NCBI GenBank assembly: GCA_000226015.1 | Contig: JH153948.1 | Location: forward strand, 4,537 to 58,962 | From: Mnemiopsis leidyi | Taxonomy: Eukaryota > Ctenophora > Tentaculata > Lobata > Bolinopsidae | Length of the DNA: 54,426 bases | Direction: 5' to 3' | In this document: positions 1 to 13,100 of the stretch, one piece after another | Numbering within the stretch: position 1 is the stretch's first letter | How the letters are laid out: each line of letters opens with the position of its first letter | Program-made: the position numbers and the translations under genes | The notes under the pieces: generated by a model | Seen by the model: the letters and a program-made list of their open reading frames with translations, nothing else | What the model was told of the DNA's origin: nothing | The model's database searches: none

Positions 1-1058
1 GATCCAATACTGTCACTATCAGAGTATCAGGTGTTCAGTGGGCATGGTAACGAATTGAAACTCATTATTAAACTTATGCAGGCCGCAATGGCGATGGCTG
101 GAAGCATGATCTTTGATAGCATCACAATTGATAACTTAACCATTATTACTATTATCCATAATTTGAATGGAATTTGAACTTTATTTGACATAACAGAGTT
201 AGAATATATTTTATAAATTGATTGTGAGGACAGTTACACTTTCATTGTGTCGTTCGCGGAGGCAATGAAACGAGCTAAAATAATTGTATAAATTGATTGT
301 GGCGATAAATAAAAATTTTTTGTGTTTCTCTAAAAATGTTTGTGTTTCTCTACTACTACGCCGCGCGCTTCGCGGCAGCAGGGCTAGGCAACATCTAGCA
401 AAATTAAAAATAATTTTTTTACCAGCCTTATGAGCTTGCCAAGAAACAGAATAGATTTAAAAACATAATTCGATTTAACTTGGTCAATAACTGACATACA
501 CAAAAACAGTGGCTTAAAAACACTATAAAATAAATTTACATAAGAAATGATTTAAATTGTTTTCTTAATGGTTCAAAACACAAGTGTCATTGATACATTA
601 CTCCAATTTACTGAATTGCAATGCTTCAAACAGTTATGTAATTTTAATGAGAGGGTATAGGGGTGTCAGAAAGCAAGTCGGAACTGAAAACATCACAAGC
701 CTAGACCTCAATCTTATAAGGGATAGATAGCCTTTTTTCTTCAGGTTTAGGTTGTCAGACATTGCCTGCGGCGCGGCAGCAAAGCTGCCGCCAATTGAAA
801 ATTTAATTTGAAAATTGAAAATAGGCCACAACACAAGGCAAGGTTTAGGTATATTCCTGCTTAATTTCAGGATTTTAGAATTTGACAAGCTCTTTATGCT
901 TGAATGAATACAAAAAATTATAGATATTTCAGACAGTTTTTAAAAGATTGTACCAGATTCTTTTAATAAAGCAGTTTTACAGAATCTTTCAATCATGATA
1001 AACACATTTAATATAGGGATAATTGTGTTTAATGTAATTTTATTTCATTTTGTTTATT
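1..1058. other. AT-rich flank, no firm gene
   Basis: I see no confident gene here. Frame 1 is open from base 1 to a stop near 172 and could be the tail of an exon entering from the left, but no splice site or family supports it. There is an AATAAA near 306. Two GC-rich hairpins stand out in the AT-rich background: CCGCG/CGCGG at 361-375, and GCGGCAGC-AAA-GCTGCCGC at 773-791, the latter a perfect 8-bp stem. Confidence 0.5.
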
Positions 1059-1075
1059 CCTAATTATAACTGCAG

Positions 1076-1241
1076 TGGCAGCAATCGTGCAGTTTTCAGA
1101 GGTTTATCTTTTTATGGGACGCCACGAATCACTTGTTCCGACAGTGTTGTCCCGACACTACTTGTATACAAACAATTTGAGGATGTTTTAAAATGGTTTT
1201 CCGAAGATATCAGCCTCGTGTATTGGGAGTGGGATCTATGA
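1076..1241 (+). CDS. Possible 3' terminal exon of an unidentified gene
   Basis: A pyrimidine-rich stretch ending in CTGCAG at about 1070-1075 resembles a 3' splice site. It is followed by an open frame of about 55 codons with coding-like composition, rich in aromatic residues (Trp, Tyr, Phe) and ending in WEWDL-stop at 1239-1241. An AATAAA poly(A) signal follows at 1312-1317, about 70 bases past the stop, as expected for a last exon. I do not recognise the protein family and did not find upstream exons in the preceding 1 kb, so the rest of the gene may lie left of the window. It could also be chance. Confidence 0.3.
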
Positions 1242-1601
1242 CTTTCTTGAAATAGATTCCTAAATTTACATCTGTAATTGGTTGTATCATTGTTTTGAAC
1301 ATTTCGTCAGAAATAAAAAAACATTCAATCAGTTTTTTTAGATTCAGTATTTTTATGTAAATTCATTAAATTGATTAGTTTGTTAATGTGTTAAAGTTAC
1401 TTAGAAATTATGTTTGTTGCCTGTCACCTGGCATTAAACTTTCTGCTAGAAGATGAATGACTTCAAACCGTTTTTGTCCATCACAAGTCAAAGTTGATGC
1501 AGTGGCATCAGTAAATTTGCAACATAATTTTAAATATTTGTTATGTAAGATTATTTGTTTGAATTAAGTCAGATCTTTAACCACATCGATAGTTTTAGAT
1601 A

Positions 1602-2993
1602 ATGGAGGCACGGTTTAGGTTACCTAATGAAATAAGCAGTCACTGGGAAAAGGTCTTGGGCATACTCTCTAAAGATAAATGGTCCCCCATGGGTCTGGTA
1701 TCAGCAATTGATGATATCAGGAAATCATCCTATAAGGAAGTCAAAGAAATGCCCCCTGAAAGCCGGTTCTCAGGGCTCTACAGATTCTTTAAAGATGCAA
1801 ATTATGTCGGAGGTGATCCCCATTTGTTTTGGGGTGACAGACAGTTCGAAAATAACTACCCAGATTCATCTATAAAAGGCTGGTTTTTAGCCCACACTGT
1901 TCCATTTATTGCGCAGTTAGTAAAAAATATTCCTGATACATTTCCTTCTGGCGTATTCAGTATAAATACTACTGATGATAATATTCAAGAGAGATGTTTA
2001 AGTAAAATACAATGTGCTTCACTCTTGGCATGTGCATTTTTCTCTGCTTTTCATCATACTGCTGCTCCAAGAAAGAAGACAGTTAATTTCGATGGCTTAT
2101 TCATAGCACTAAATCACAAATGTCCTCAAAATGTGGCCAAGCTTTGCATGCTTATGAACTATTTTGAGCGTTGTAGGTTAAAACTGCACCAAGAATCTCT
2201 TCCTGTGAAAATCTATCGGCTGCACAATTTAGCACCATATTCTTTGGATGATTGGGTTGCAAATTCCTCATCACTTTCTCAGTTTACAGTCAAAACAAGT
2301 GGATCAATCAATGATGCAGGTTCTGATACACTACATGCCGATTTTGCCAATAGGTGGATAGGAGGAGGTGTATTAAACAGGGGTGCTGTGCAAGAAGAGA
2401 TCATGTTTTCAATATGTCCTGAGCTCCTGACCACCATACACTTGTGTGATGTTATGAATGATAATGAAGCAATTGTAATATCTGGAGCTGAAGAATATTC
2501 TCTGCACACAGGGTACAGTAAAAATCTTCAGTTTGTTGGAAATGCATCAAAAACAGATTTTGGTGCAGTCAGCAGAGTTGCTATGGATGCTACTCGATTT
2601 AGAGGAGACAGCAATCACATGCGACAGTATAGTGAGGCAGTAATTTTGAGGGAGCTGAACAAAGCTTTTGTAGCTTTCCATCATGAACATCCAGCCCCTG
2701 GTGCACCCATAGCAACTGGAAATTGGGGATGTGGTGCTTTTGGTGGTCATATTCAGTTGAAATCTATGTTACAATGGATAGCTGCTAGTGCCTGTTCAAG
2801 ACCTGTCATATATTACACGTTTGATGATCCTAACTGCAGTGGACTTGAGGAAATGGCAAGATATCTGAAAGAGAAAAACCTCACTGCTGGGAGATTGTTT
2901 GAGGAAGTCAAATCATTTGCTGCACAAATTGAACCTAATGACACACCTAAAAACGAGTTATTTCAGCACTTAAGAGCGACATTCCAAGATTGA
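1602..2993 (+). CDS. PARG: Poly(ADP-ribose) glycohydrolase, intronless, catalytic domain only
   Basis: PARG removes poly(ADP-ribose) from proteins by cutting the ribose-ribose bonds of the chain, reversing PARP signalling in DNA repair and stress. The 463-residue product carries the PARG signature: GGG at 254-256 followed by QEE at 264-266, where the second Glu is the family's catalytic acid. A helical N-terminal half (1-200) precedes the macrodomain-like fold. The GNWGCGAFGG stretch at 373-382 is the second conserved ligand-binding loop. The long disordered N-terminal regulatory region of vertebrate PARG is absent, as in short isoforms and many invertebrate enzymes. The start at 1602 has A at -3 and G at +4 and follows a TTTTAG acceptor-like site. 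The gene has no introns, unlike MALT1 next to it, and uses AT-rich codons. MALT1 begins 437 bases downstream on the same strand. Confidence 0.93.
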   Translation: MEARFRLPNEISSHWEKVLGILSKDKWSPMGLVSAIDDIRKSSYKEVKEMPPESRFSGLYRFFKDANYVGGDPHLFWGDRQFENNYPDSSIKGWFLAHTVPFIAQLVKNIPDTFPSGVFSINTTDDNIQERCLSKIQCASLLACAFFSAFHHTAAPRKKTVNFDGLFIALNHKCPQNVAKLCMLMNYFERCRLKLHQESLPVKIYRLHNLAPYSLDDWVANSSSLSQFTVKTSGSINDAGSDTLHADFANRWIGGGVLNRGAVQEEIMFSICPELLTTIHLCDVMNDNEAIVISGAEEYSLHTGYSKNLQFVGNASKTDFGAVSRVAMDATRFRGDSNHMRQYSEAVILRELNKAFVAFHHEHPAPGAPIATGNWGCGAFGGHIQLKSMLQWIAASACSRPVIYYTFDDPNCSGLEEMARYLKEKNLTAGRLFEEVKSFAAQIEPNDTPKNELFQHLRATFQD

Positions 2994-3430
2994 AATTTAT
3001 CTATTTAATATACCTTTATCTGTGAAGTTTTAGGCATTTTGAATAATTATGATTACAGACTTTTCAAACGATTTTCTACTTCATTCGATATTATGAGATT
3101 GAATGATATGGACTTTTTTGATTTTGCTGTGTATTTGTAATTAGTCAGTTTAGAATTTATAATGTTTTGATATTCAAATGTTTACCATTATATTTGTTTT
3201 CAAGAGAATTTTGTGTAAGTTTATATTACACAGGAATATCTGGCCATTTCTCAACCTAAAGCTGTGTTGGTACTATCAATTGATAAAAATCGGCAAGTTC
3301 TTTGATTAAAAAATTAAAGTCAAATCAAGGATGAATCAAAATTCCACAATTGCATTCAAATTTTTAAGGAAATGCGAAATTTCATTGACAAAATGTTTTC
3401 ATAGATGAAAAGACAGGGCAAATATCAGTA
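2994..3430 (+). other. PARG 3' flank / MALT1 5' flank
   Basis: A short intergenic stretch between the PARG stop and the MALT1 start on the same strand. It is AT-rich and contains no canonical AATAAA, only ATTAAA-like sequence near 3310. An acceptor-like ATCAG ends two bases before the MALT1 ATG. Whether it holds a promoter, or the two genes are co-transcribed, cannot be decided from sequence. Confidence 0.4.
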
Positions 3431-4172
3431 ATGGTCTATACAAGAAAAACAAGGTTGTTTAACCTTCCTGGGGCGGATATAATCACACTCACTAACCATT
3501 TGGACATTGCGCCTGACACAAGAGGATGGAAGAAAGTTGTTCAATTTCTCAACCTCAATATAGGTATAATCTATTATATGTGTATGTATTATTTTCTGCA
3601 CTGAATTCATTCTATTTTTACAATATTTGCGTTACTACACCCCGAATATTGAAATAGGCTCCATGAGATCAGTGTTGAGCTCTCTTTCAGGCGAAGTGAG
3701 ACGATGTGAAGCTGCTGGTGGTGCAGGTCCTGTTGTTGAGCTGCTTTGTCAGCGAGGGTGGACTGTAGGTATGTGGAGGATGTAGATTGTAGGTAGATAC
3801 ACATGTGTAGATTATTGGTGGATGTAGATTTTATTTTAGTTTTTGTATGTCAGATGAATGTTTGAATATTATAAAGTAGGTGGACTGTATAGGTAGTTAT
3901 GTTGATTGTTGACCCACTACCCAGCTTATGTCGGTTTTGCGAAATGCGAATGTGTTAATACCAGCATGGCTTGGCTCTAGAATCTAACGACATTATAAAA
4001 GCTTAGTTTATTTTGTTGCACTTTGTAAGCGTAAAAGCTACCGAACATTCGTTATCGTCTAAGTCTATGTAATTGGCAGGTAAAGTGCTGGACATGCTAA
4101 ACAAGATAGGGAACCAAGAAGCAGTATCCTCCCTGTTAGACATCATTAGTGACAACAAGGCTTCCACACCAG
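3431..4172 (+). CDS. MALT1: MALT1 exons 1-3: death domain
   Basis: Three short exons encode about 112 residues of death-domain type, the BCL10-interacting end of MALT1. Exon 1 contains a LTNHLDIAPDTRGWKKV core, matching the helix 1-2 region with its conserved Trp. Exon 2 carries the Cys-rich helices ending in LLCQRGWTV, and exon 3 the last helix (VLDMLNKIGNQEAVSSLLDI). Introns are 94 and 311 bases, both in phase 1. Exon 3 ends in phase 1 at 4172, and the next compatible exon, starting the Ig1 domain, is at 19510. This assigns the death domain to the distant protease gene rather than to a separate small gene. Confidence 0.85.
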
Positions 4173-7100
4173 GTATTTATATAAAGTTTACTGTCGACTG
4201 AAGACTGACTGTTCATGTTATGACAATTTGTTTTACCATAATTACGCTACATATTGGTTAAATCTGAGATGACAATTGAGCTGAGGTGATGAGCTAATAG
4301 AGTGGACTGTTACAATCCTAATATGGGATCTTGAGCAGTATATTTTAATAGATGGCACAGATACCTATTTCAGAATAGGGAGTGTAACAACTAAAATTTT
4401 TAGGCTTAAGGATTGCGAATCTTGTGAAAATCATTCAAACTTTCGTTCTGTTCGGAACGTTCTTGAAGCAATAGAAGGCACCGGGTTGTACAATTGTACG
4501 ATTGTACTGGTACCAAAATTAGAACTGACATGATTCTTCACCGACTTCAGCTACATGGGTAGTTAAACTGTTTCTCAAGTAACTGTCACAGACTTTTCTG
4601 TTCCTCGTGTCCCTTCAATGTTATTTTAACATTGTCATTCTTGCCTGCCTTCGCCTCTCATGTTGCTTTTTTGCCTCCCTTTTATTTTCGGTTCACTTCG
4701 AGAGCCTGCTTCACATTTCTTGGTTAATTCACTTCTTGTTCCCATATTAATTGTAAAGCTATATACGGTGATATGGAAATATTACTGTACCGTATTATCA
4801 TTATTTACTTAAAACTTAACATCAAATTATCTCCAAAACATGGTAGAACAAAAACAATGCTTCTAGTTATCATTTGAGCCTTAATTTCTCTTCATTCAAG
4901 AAGTGCTGTTTAGGTAGCCTACAAACGTCACAAGTATTTAGTAGTCTGAAAAACTTTCTTTTTAACGTTTAAAAAAGTTTTCTATTATCATGCTTTATTC
5001 AGACTTTAGACAGACCCTGCCTGAGAACAATACAGAAAGAAAGGCTGTCGTATTATCCTGAGAAGAATTGAAAAGACAAGTCTATCTATGTGTATAGATA
5101 ATGGGATGGTTTGAGACAAAAGTTTGATATATCATTAGCCTGCTACCAACTTTCCAATGTTAGACATGTAGGATTGTACAAGGCTAGGAGAGTTGTCGAA
5201 AAAGTAAGGCATCTCTTGCACAAGAATTTAAACCTGAGATAGTCCAGATATTAGATTCAACTACGAAAACACTCCGTATGAATATGTAATGAATATGTTG
5301 ATTTGTCGGACGTAACAATTAAACGCAGTGTTACAGACACGTCTAAACGTAGTTTAACCTCGTCAACTTTTCGACGCGTCACGCCGTCACAGCTGCCCTT
5401 GCATTGTAGCACAAAATTCTGACAGTTACAAATTCTTTTTCATTAGATACACCGTATACCGTTTATCCGATAAATTCGGTTCTTTGCTTCTTATGAATTA
5501 CGAGACTATATCTTATTGCAGGTTATTGTTACGTAAAATAGTTTGCTCCTCGCTTGCTTTCGGCCACTTCTTTTTGTTCCCAGTCTTAATTGACCAGGCC
5601 CGCCGACCGTCTGATAATAATTTGCTCTCTATTTTGTCAGTGGAAGTCACAATTTCCTTTTATTAGTCAACTTCAGCATCACGTTGGCACTTTGTTGATC
5701 AATAAAAATTGTTACTTTGCCATTGGTACCAGGTACTTACGATATCAGAAATCACTTTCCAATTTTCATTCGACCGTAAAATTGTAGAGGGTTAGGTATG
5801 GCAATTTTCACATTGAAAATGTCATGTTGGATAACGTGATTGCAGAAATATGAACTATTGCTTACGTATTAGAGGTTTGAATCGCAATTCAGTCGCAAAA
5901 TTCGGATTCTTTTTGTAGAAATACTTTATTGCTGTGTTGCTTTTACCTATGTTGTAAATCTTAATGATAAAAAGATTTATCCCTAATTTTCACATAAGTA
6001 CGATTGTCACACGAGGTAATTGTTTATAATACGACAATCGTGGTGTGTAGATAATCGTTACTTGATAACTCGCAGTTATCATACGATATTAATATAATTT
6101 ACACCAGCAAACTTTATTCTCAACTCGCTCTATCACGATATAAGTATATAAAATAACATAATTAATGTTACAAGATCAGTGCGATGAATACAATTAAGTT
6201 CAATATAACTGTTCTATGTCCCGGGAGGACGGGAGATTATCTGTCAGGGTCTGTGTACTTGCTGACATTGCAGTCGCGTTTGCTCTAGAACATTCTAGAA
6301 CAATATACAGTATTGGCTAATCGTGATTGGTCTAGAAAGTTCTAGAACATTCTACTGTATAGATGGCTAATCGTGTTTGCTTTGTCCTAAGTAGTTCACA
6401 AGGGGTTCTCCAAGTTTTTCTTATCTCTTTGGAATTTTTGGCCGTCTATGAGGGCGTTTTGGAAAATAAACCGATAATTTTTCAACGTTTTCAAAATCCT
6501 GAAATTTCTTTATATGTATATTATCCTGAGTTGGCTAAAATCTTAAACTTGATTTGAGTTTTCGCTCACACGCCTCCTGTATTTAGTTGTCTTGGCACCT
6601 AAATCACGAGCACTACATCAAAATCTTCAAATTTAATCAAAAAAGACTATTTTAGTAGACTACCAACGTCATTTCAGCACTTATAATAAACGGTTAAGGT
6701 TGGTTAAATACACAAACTGTGCCACTTAATGCGTTTTAAGTGCGGCAGATTAACGTTGTTAGCCTTCAAAGTCCGATCACATTAGTTTCAAGTCACGTTG
6801 CTCTCTTGGATACAGACGAATGTGGCAATGCTCTATTAAAGCTTAGTTTTATTTCGTTCTTCTTGAAGCAATGAATCCATTTCAGTAAATAGTTTATTGT
6901 GAAACAACTCAGTTTCATTTTGATTTTTGTGTCCGTTGAAAGCTGAGTTGATGATAGCAATGAACGCTTGCAGATCAGCAGCAAAGCAATGCTAATGTTT
7001 TAGCGACAGCTAGACTGTCGGTCCGTGAGCAGTTCGACTTTGTTGGCTGCCGCCTCCCCAGCCTTAACATCACAATATAATCGTTAACATTACAATAAGG

Positions 7101-10100
7101 GAGCCTACTTAATATTAATATAACTCTAGAGTTAATTACTGGAGGTAGCGATACCATTACCAGATAGACGCCCCAATTAGCGTCGCTCCCTCGAGAAAGG
7201 CGTGAAGGATAGAGGAAATAAATTTGTAGCTTTATGAACGATCTGAGAGGTACTGTCTTATTATCATTTAAAGTAACTACCTATTTCATATTCATTGTAT
7301 GCAAAGACTAGACGCCGTCAGTTTCACTTAGTGATCCTGGAGTATCTTGCTTTGACTTTCTGTCGACTCGTCATTATTTAAGTTCCTTTCTTCTCTTTAC
7401 TTCTTAGATCAGGAATACTTTCCTTTCCAATCATGGAACACTCATCTGATTAGGATTATTCTTAAACCTTTAAATAACTGTCGGAATAAATAACTTGTCT
7501 TCATTAACCTAGCTTCCATAATCATACGATTAATGAATCATCTTATGAAGAGATAGGCGTTTTGTTTAATATGAATCAGATCTTCGTCCTCGAATTAAGT
7601 CTTGTAAAATGGTACTTCTACGTAGAGTCTATGTTTAATTATTGGCCTGGCTTGTGAGTTGTGCAAATTTTCTTTTTAATTGTTACCTACTTAAGCTTTC
7701 TTGCTACCTTCTAAAGCTAAATTCTCTTCTAAAGTAAGGAAACTGTAATAATTAAGAAATTCTGCATGATGACATGATTCATGACATAGAAATTAGCATG
7801 ACCATAAATGGTCATGTCCTCGAATATAATACCGTCTAGACATTAAACCTGCAAATATAACAAACACGAATTTCAGTTATATCTTTGAGAGTGAAGACAC
7901 GAATCTTAGCGTCAGAACAACGACTTGTTATTATTATAACAGTCTGCCAGGGCCGGGCACAGTTAATTGGATGGGATCTCTTATTCTTATTTTGATTAAG
8001 TCGGAGTTGCCGCTCTCCCTTTTCCAGTACTCATGTCAAGACTAAGAAGTGCTGCCTCCACTAAAAGTCCCAGCACAGCGCCACCCCTGTTGTATGTTAG
8101 GACACACTTAAGTTAAAGTGTATCTAACTCCTATAATGTCACTATGCACCCTCTAAAAACGTCAATACTCAACACTTTACTGCACCAGAAAGAAGTCAGA
8201 CCTGCAACCCAGCCGAACTAATGATCCAGGGTGCCTCCCCCCCCACGTGCTACATTGTTTTGTGACCACCTCCAGCTACCTACCGGTGTACTCCAGACTT
8301 TCTTCTATTCTCTGTTCTCTGTTCTCTGTAAATCGTAATTAAAGAGAGGTCACTCGGATTAGTCTTGTTGATTGCAACTTTAATTTGTTTTAAAACATAT
8401 ACATATATTAGTTGTCTTGGCTGCTTCTGAATTAAATGTTTTAAGGTTTCAAGTTTATTTTCTCATGAACGATAAACAGGCTCATTACATTGCTTTCCCG
8501 TGTTAAGATTTATCTAAATGCTTGCTTCAAGCAAAATCAGTTATTTTGACAAGCTTGGTAATTTCCATGTTCAGGCTGGAGAATGATCTAGTGAAAATAT
8601 CAACTGGACGAAGCATTAGCGCCACTCCAACATTACCTTCACCTGATATAATGACCTGTAAAAAACCGATTTGCCCTGCACCAGATCTCATATCACTTTT
8701 ATCTTTAAATGTCATTTCCAAACTCTTCTCAATTTCCGGCGTAACCAGGTACAAAATAGTTTTGACCTTCCTCGCACTCATTAGAGCTGCACGCAGAGTT
8801 GTACCTACCCTTCTCAGACATCACGTCAAACGTCTGTCCTGACTCACTCCGTACAAATTCATAACAACGTGCTAACAGCCCAGCCAGGAGTCATCCAGCT
8901 TTATCTCTAGCTATATTGTTAGATAGTAAGATAGCTAGAACTGTTCATGAATCGGGAGAATAGATCGTCGTTCTCACCAGATGTTTTTGTCAGGAGAATG
9001 CTCTTCTTGGTCAGACTGTTTTTGTCCTAGAAGTCTGCTACAAGTATTGCTGTCTACTACAAGAACGCTTCGCATTTATGGGTATTTTTGTCGTTATGGG
9101 CGAGGTAATCGTTATAGTTGACAACATGATGATGCAGTAAATGCCCTAATTGGAAATACTCATATTAAAGTACTCGGCCACCTGTAACATTGTGTAAATT
9201 CTAAGTTTTTCCTCAGCTTTAAGCTTCTCTCTGTTTGCAGTAGAATACACTTTAATCATAACATTACGAATAAGGAGCCTCCATTCCCCCACTACAATAA
9301 TACTAAAGTACTTGTTGTAATACTACAGTACTACTACAGTACTACTACAGTAATACTACAGTACTGCTACTACAGTACTTCTTCAGTACTTCTCCAGTAC
9401 TACTTGTATACTACTATTCGAAAAGTAATGCAGATGTTATTATAATCAGTATAGACCATTACCATTCGGTATCTTGTAATTATAATTAGATATGCTCGGT
9501 CGCCAGACAACAGCTGAAGGTAACGAGTAATTATTCAATTATAGTAGCTGTAGATCTTCCCATCGCGACCGTTCTCACTAGATATACTACTATAATACTA
9601 ATTATTAATACTATATATGTTATAATATATTAATATTAATATACAACTATAATGCTGATTATAGTATCATGATACTAATTACTGATTGTTGGTTGAAATG
9701 GCAGCACTATAATCACGATAATACTAGTTATTCTACTACTATCATGGTCCGACGTCTATACGTGATAATCATGGCATTGCGGATGTTTCCCTCATTTTCA
9801 GATCCTCAATTATTTGTTGTAGAATTGTGAGAGCTTCTTATGATTTCTAGAATACAAAGATAAATCAAGTGTATTGGACGTATTCATAATTCATTTTGCA
9901 TTTTATTATTTATAAAGGTTGTTAGTTAGTTTCAGTTTTCTATGCTTAGTAGTGAGTAAAATCCAGTTATTCGTTCATTGCGTCCGCCAAACAATGCCAA
10001 GTTGTACCGACTTCCTTAATACGCTGCTCTGCGTGCAGCAGCACAGACTAATCTAGCACTTATAAGTTTATGATGTGATAATTTCTATTGTCCCAATAAA

Positions 10101-13100
10101 GTATTACCAGGAACCTTATAACTTACTTACCTCAATAAGCTGGTGCAGTGTTCAGTCATAGTCATATAGTCATTGTTTTAGCTCTCTCTGCTTGAGCCTC
10201 TTGAACAGGAGCTACAGAGCTTTGTAAACTAGCGATGTCTTCTGATTTGGTTTTAAAGCTTTATGGTAGTTTCTTTACCTTCTCTCAATTTGATTTTATG
10301 GAAGGTTAGCATGCTCGATTTATGAAATCTCTGGATTTATGCACGGCCATAATCATGTTGATAATTATCAACATGATTACAGATAATTCCAACATAGCAT
10401 CCAATGAGGTACAGATGACAATAGATTGTAGACAAACATTTTCAGATGAATATCATAATTTTGATGCGTTTGTCTGCCAGGATATGTAAACAAACCTAGA
10501 ATTTTCTGATTTTCAGCGAGTTGGTGAAGTGCGGAGTTTAGTCTCCTGATATCAAAGCTTTATCATGTTCCAACACTCAATATAATATCATAGTATAGCA
10601 AGCTTATAAGTTCGGGATAGCCTGTAGCAGGCAACGCCTGTACCTAACGCTTCTGCAGTCTCACACAAGTACAAGAAAGCAGGTAGATAAATCATGCTAG
10701 TTATGTGACCCCAATCACAATAGTCATCCAGTGAAGTTGCTTTCTGCTGCATCAGTTAATACAGATCATATGAAATCGTGAAAATCTTGACGGTCACTTG
10801 TCTTACTGAAAGCGATTACGACAGGGAAGTAAACAATCGTTCTTGTAGAATAACACTGGGTCCAGCAGTTGTAAAACTTCTTATCTCAACAAATACTTAC
10901 CTGTACAGACGGGACAGTAACCGTCTTGTTAGGATAAATCCGACAGTTTGTGTTAGAACACTTTATAAACCCGGTACTATAATCAGCGGAATGAAGATAA
11001 ACAAATATTTCTGAGAGGGTGGTAACAGGTTGACCAGATTTCATCTCCCAATCATTCTACCTTTTACCTTTGACATCTCAATATTTATAAGGCATTGAAC
11101 AGTTGTTATAATATCCAAAATCCGAATATTCAGATATAGTATTTTTGTACAGTCGTATTTTTTTCTATTGCCCGTCATCTATGTTTAATGCTTAACACCT
11201 ATCTTAAATCTAGCTGAAAACGTTTTACCTGCTCCGAACAGGTTAATGATCGATTAGCATTAAATTCTTTGATTGTTTGACCGAGATTGTGTTTAGCTGT
11301 TTAGATATTTTGACTACATAACATGCTCAGATTTATTATTGTGTATCTGTAAAACTGATTTTATATAATTTTCTGCTGTTGTAAATTAGGCTGTAACTGA
11401 GTAATTAAGTAGGACTGCTCATTAAAACAAACTTCCATATTTTCAGTGCTCTTTGATGTTTACAGCGTGCATTGGCATCTCTTGTACAAGTCAATTTCTT
11501 CTTCGTGTTGTACACTAAAATGTCCATAAAACGTCTTGAATTAATTAAGTAACAGACTGTTATGGGGTAATGTCCCTTAATTAATTTTTGTCCAATTAAT
11601 GATAATGTATGAGTCATTATGTAAAACAGTATGATTAATTTTCTCATACCCGTACAAAAGCTTGTAAATACCCATCTTAATTCGTTGATCTTATTTATTA
11701 CCAATAGGCTGTTTCAAAAATTTGCCTGATGTGTTACCAATATCTGCCGTTACAATAGAATCGAACATGGTTAGCTAATAGCTGTTAGCTAATCAACTCA
11801 TCAATCATTTTACGAAATAAAAGTGGTCCTCAGTAATGGTCATCGAGATGTTTTTAAAGTCCATTTTTAAGTTTTTCTTAAGGCTTTGTTTACTGGCCAC
11901 CACTGAAAAAGTTATGCTCAAGGCAGTGTTTCAGTTAAGTTTTAAAGTTTTAAATTCTTCGCTGGCATAGCTCTGATAGCATTCTTCTAGAATGTAAATA
12001 TCACCACCTTATTAAGTCGATCATATCTCTTTATCTTCTTCCTTTTATTGTTTATTCTATTTCTGAATGACTTATTGTCTTTCATGAATTTGTTTTGAAT
12101 TTAAGACATCTGTGATCTGAACAAGGCCATGGAAACGTGAAAATTTTAACATGAAGGTACTAGATATTTACTCAGTTATTTTAAAGTTTATCGTATCTAT
12201 AATTGCAAGTTTATAGCTCATTCAGTTCATTTCTATTTTCTTGAAATGCCGAACTTTTTTCTTACAAGTGCAAGTGACAAATTCGTGTTTTTGAAGTCAA
12301 ATTCGTACGAACAAAAACAGGATATTGTTCAGAAGATCTTTTGATTGGTCTCTTATTTTTTGCCATGGCCAATGGCCATAGCGCCCATTCGTTCTGGCTT
12401 AATAAATACTTATAGTCAAAATCAAATGCCTGTGAAAAAAGGGGCAGTGGCAGTTATTACCAAAGTCAGCTGCTGCGTTTTCAGTCTAATCGGTTTATTA
12501 GAAAACAAAACCGGGCCAGTGGCTACTTCCGCGCAGTTTCAATACAACCAGGTCTTTTTTGGTTTGAGAAAATAAATCAATATTTAGTAATCAAGAGGTT
12601 GGAATTTACATATTGTCTTGAGTTTAGACTTTAGAGTACACGAGTTTAACTGGGTTATCTCTAACAGACAAACCATTTGTCCCCTTTCGGCCTTTCGTCA
12701 TGGACTCTGTGTGTTTCAAGACTTGTCTAGTTTAAAACAATGTGTACCTAGTCCAAGACCCTCATTATATTACGCCGATGATGCATTTGTTGTTGTAAAA
12801 TTATAAGTGAAACGTAACAAAATCATCTAAAATTCATTTTACACGGTAAGTCTTGAAACCTTCTTGAGCAGAAGATTTGAGCTAACCCGACAGTATTCAT
12901 GTACTAAATGTAAAAATACAATATTTTAAAGATATTGACAAGTCAGTTTAATTGAGATCACAACAACACCCACTATACAATATACATATAATGACGAGTA
13001 AGCCTCCACGTGAGACTTGCCGTTAATTAGTTTCCTCGCCCAAAGACTAAAAACCTCTTATCTGAAACTATGAAATTACCCACGGTCTAGCTTGTTGGTA

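Noticed and set aside
5484..7157. Several 60-65-codon open frames in MALT1 intron 3
   Set aside because: Random composition, overlapping on both strands, no splice or family support.
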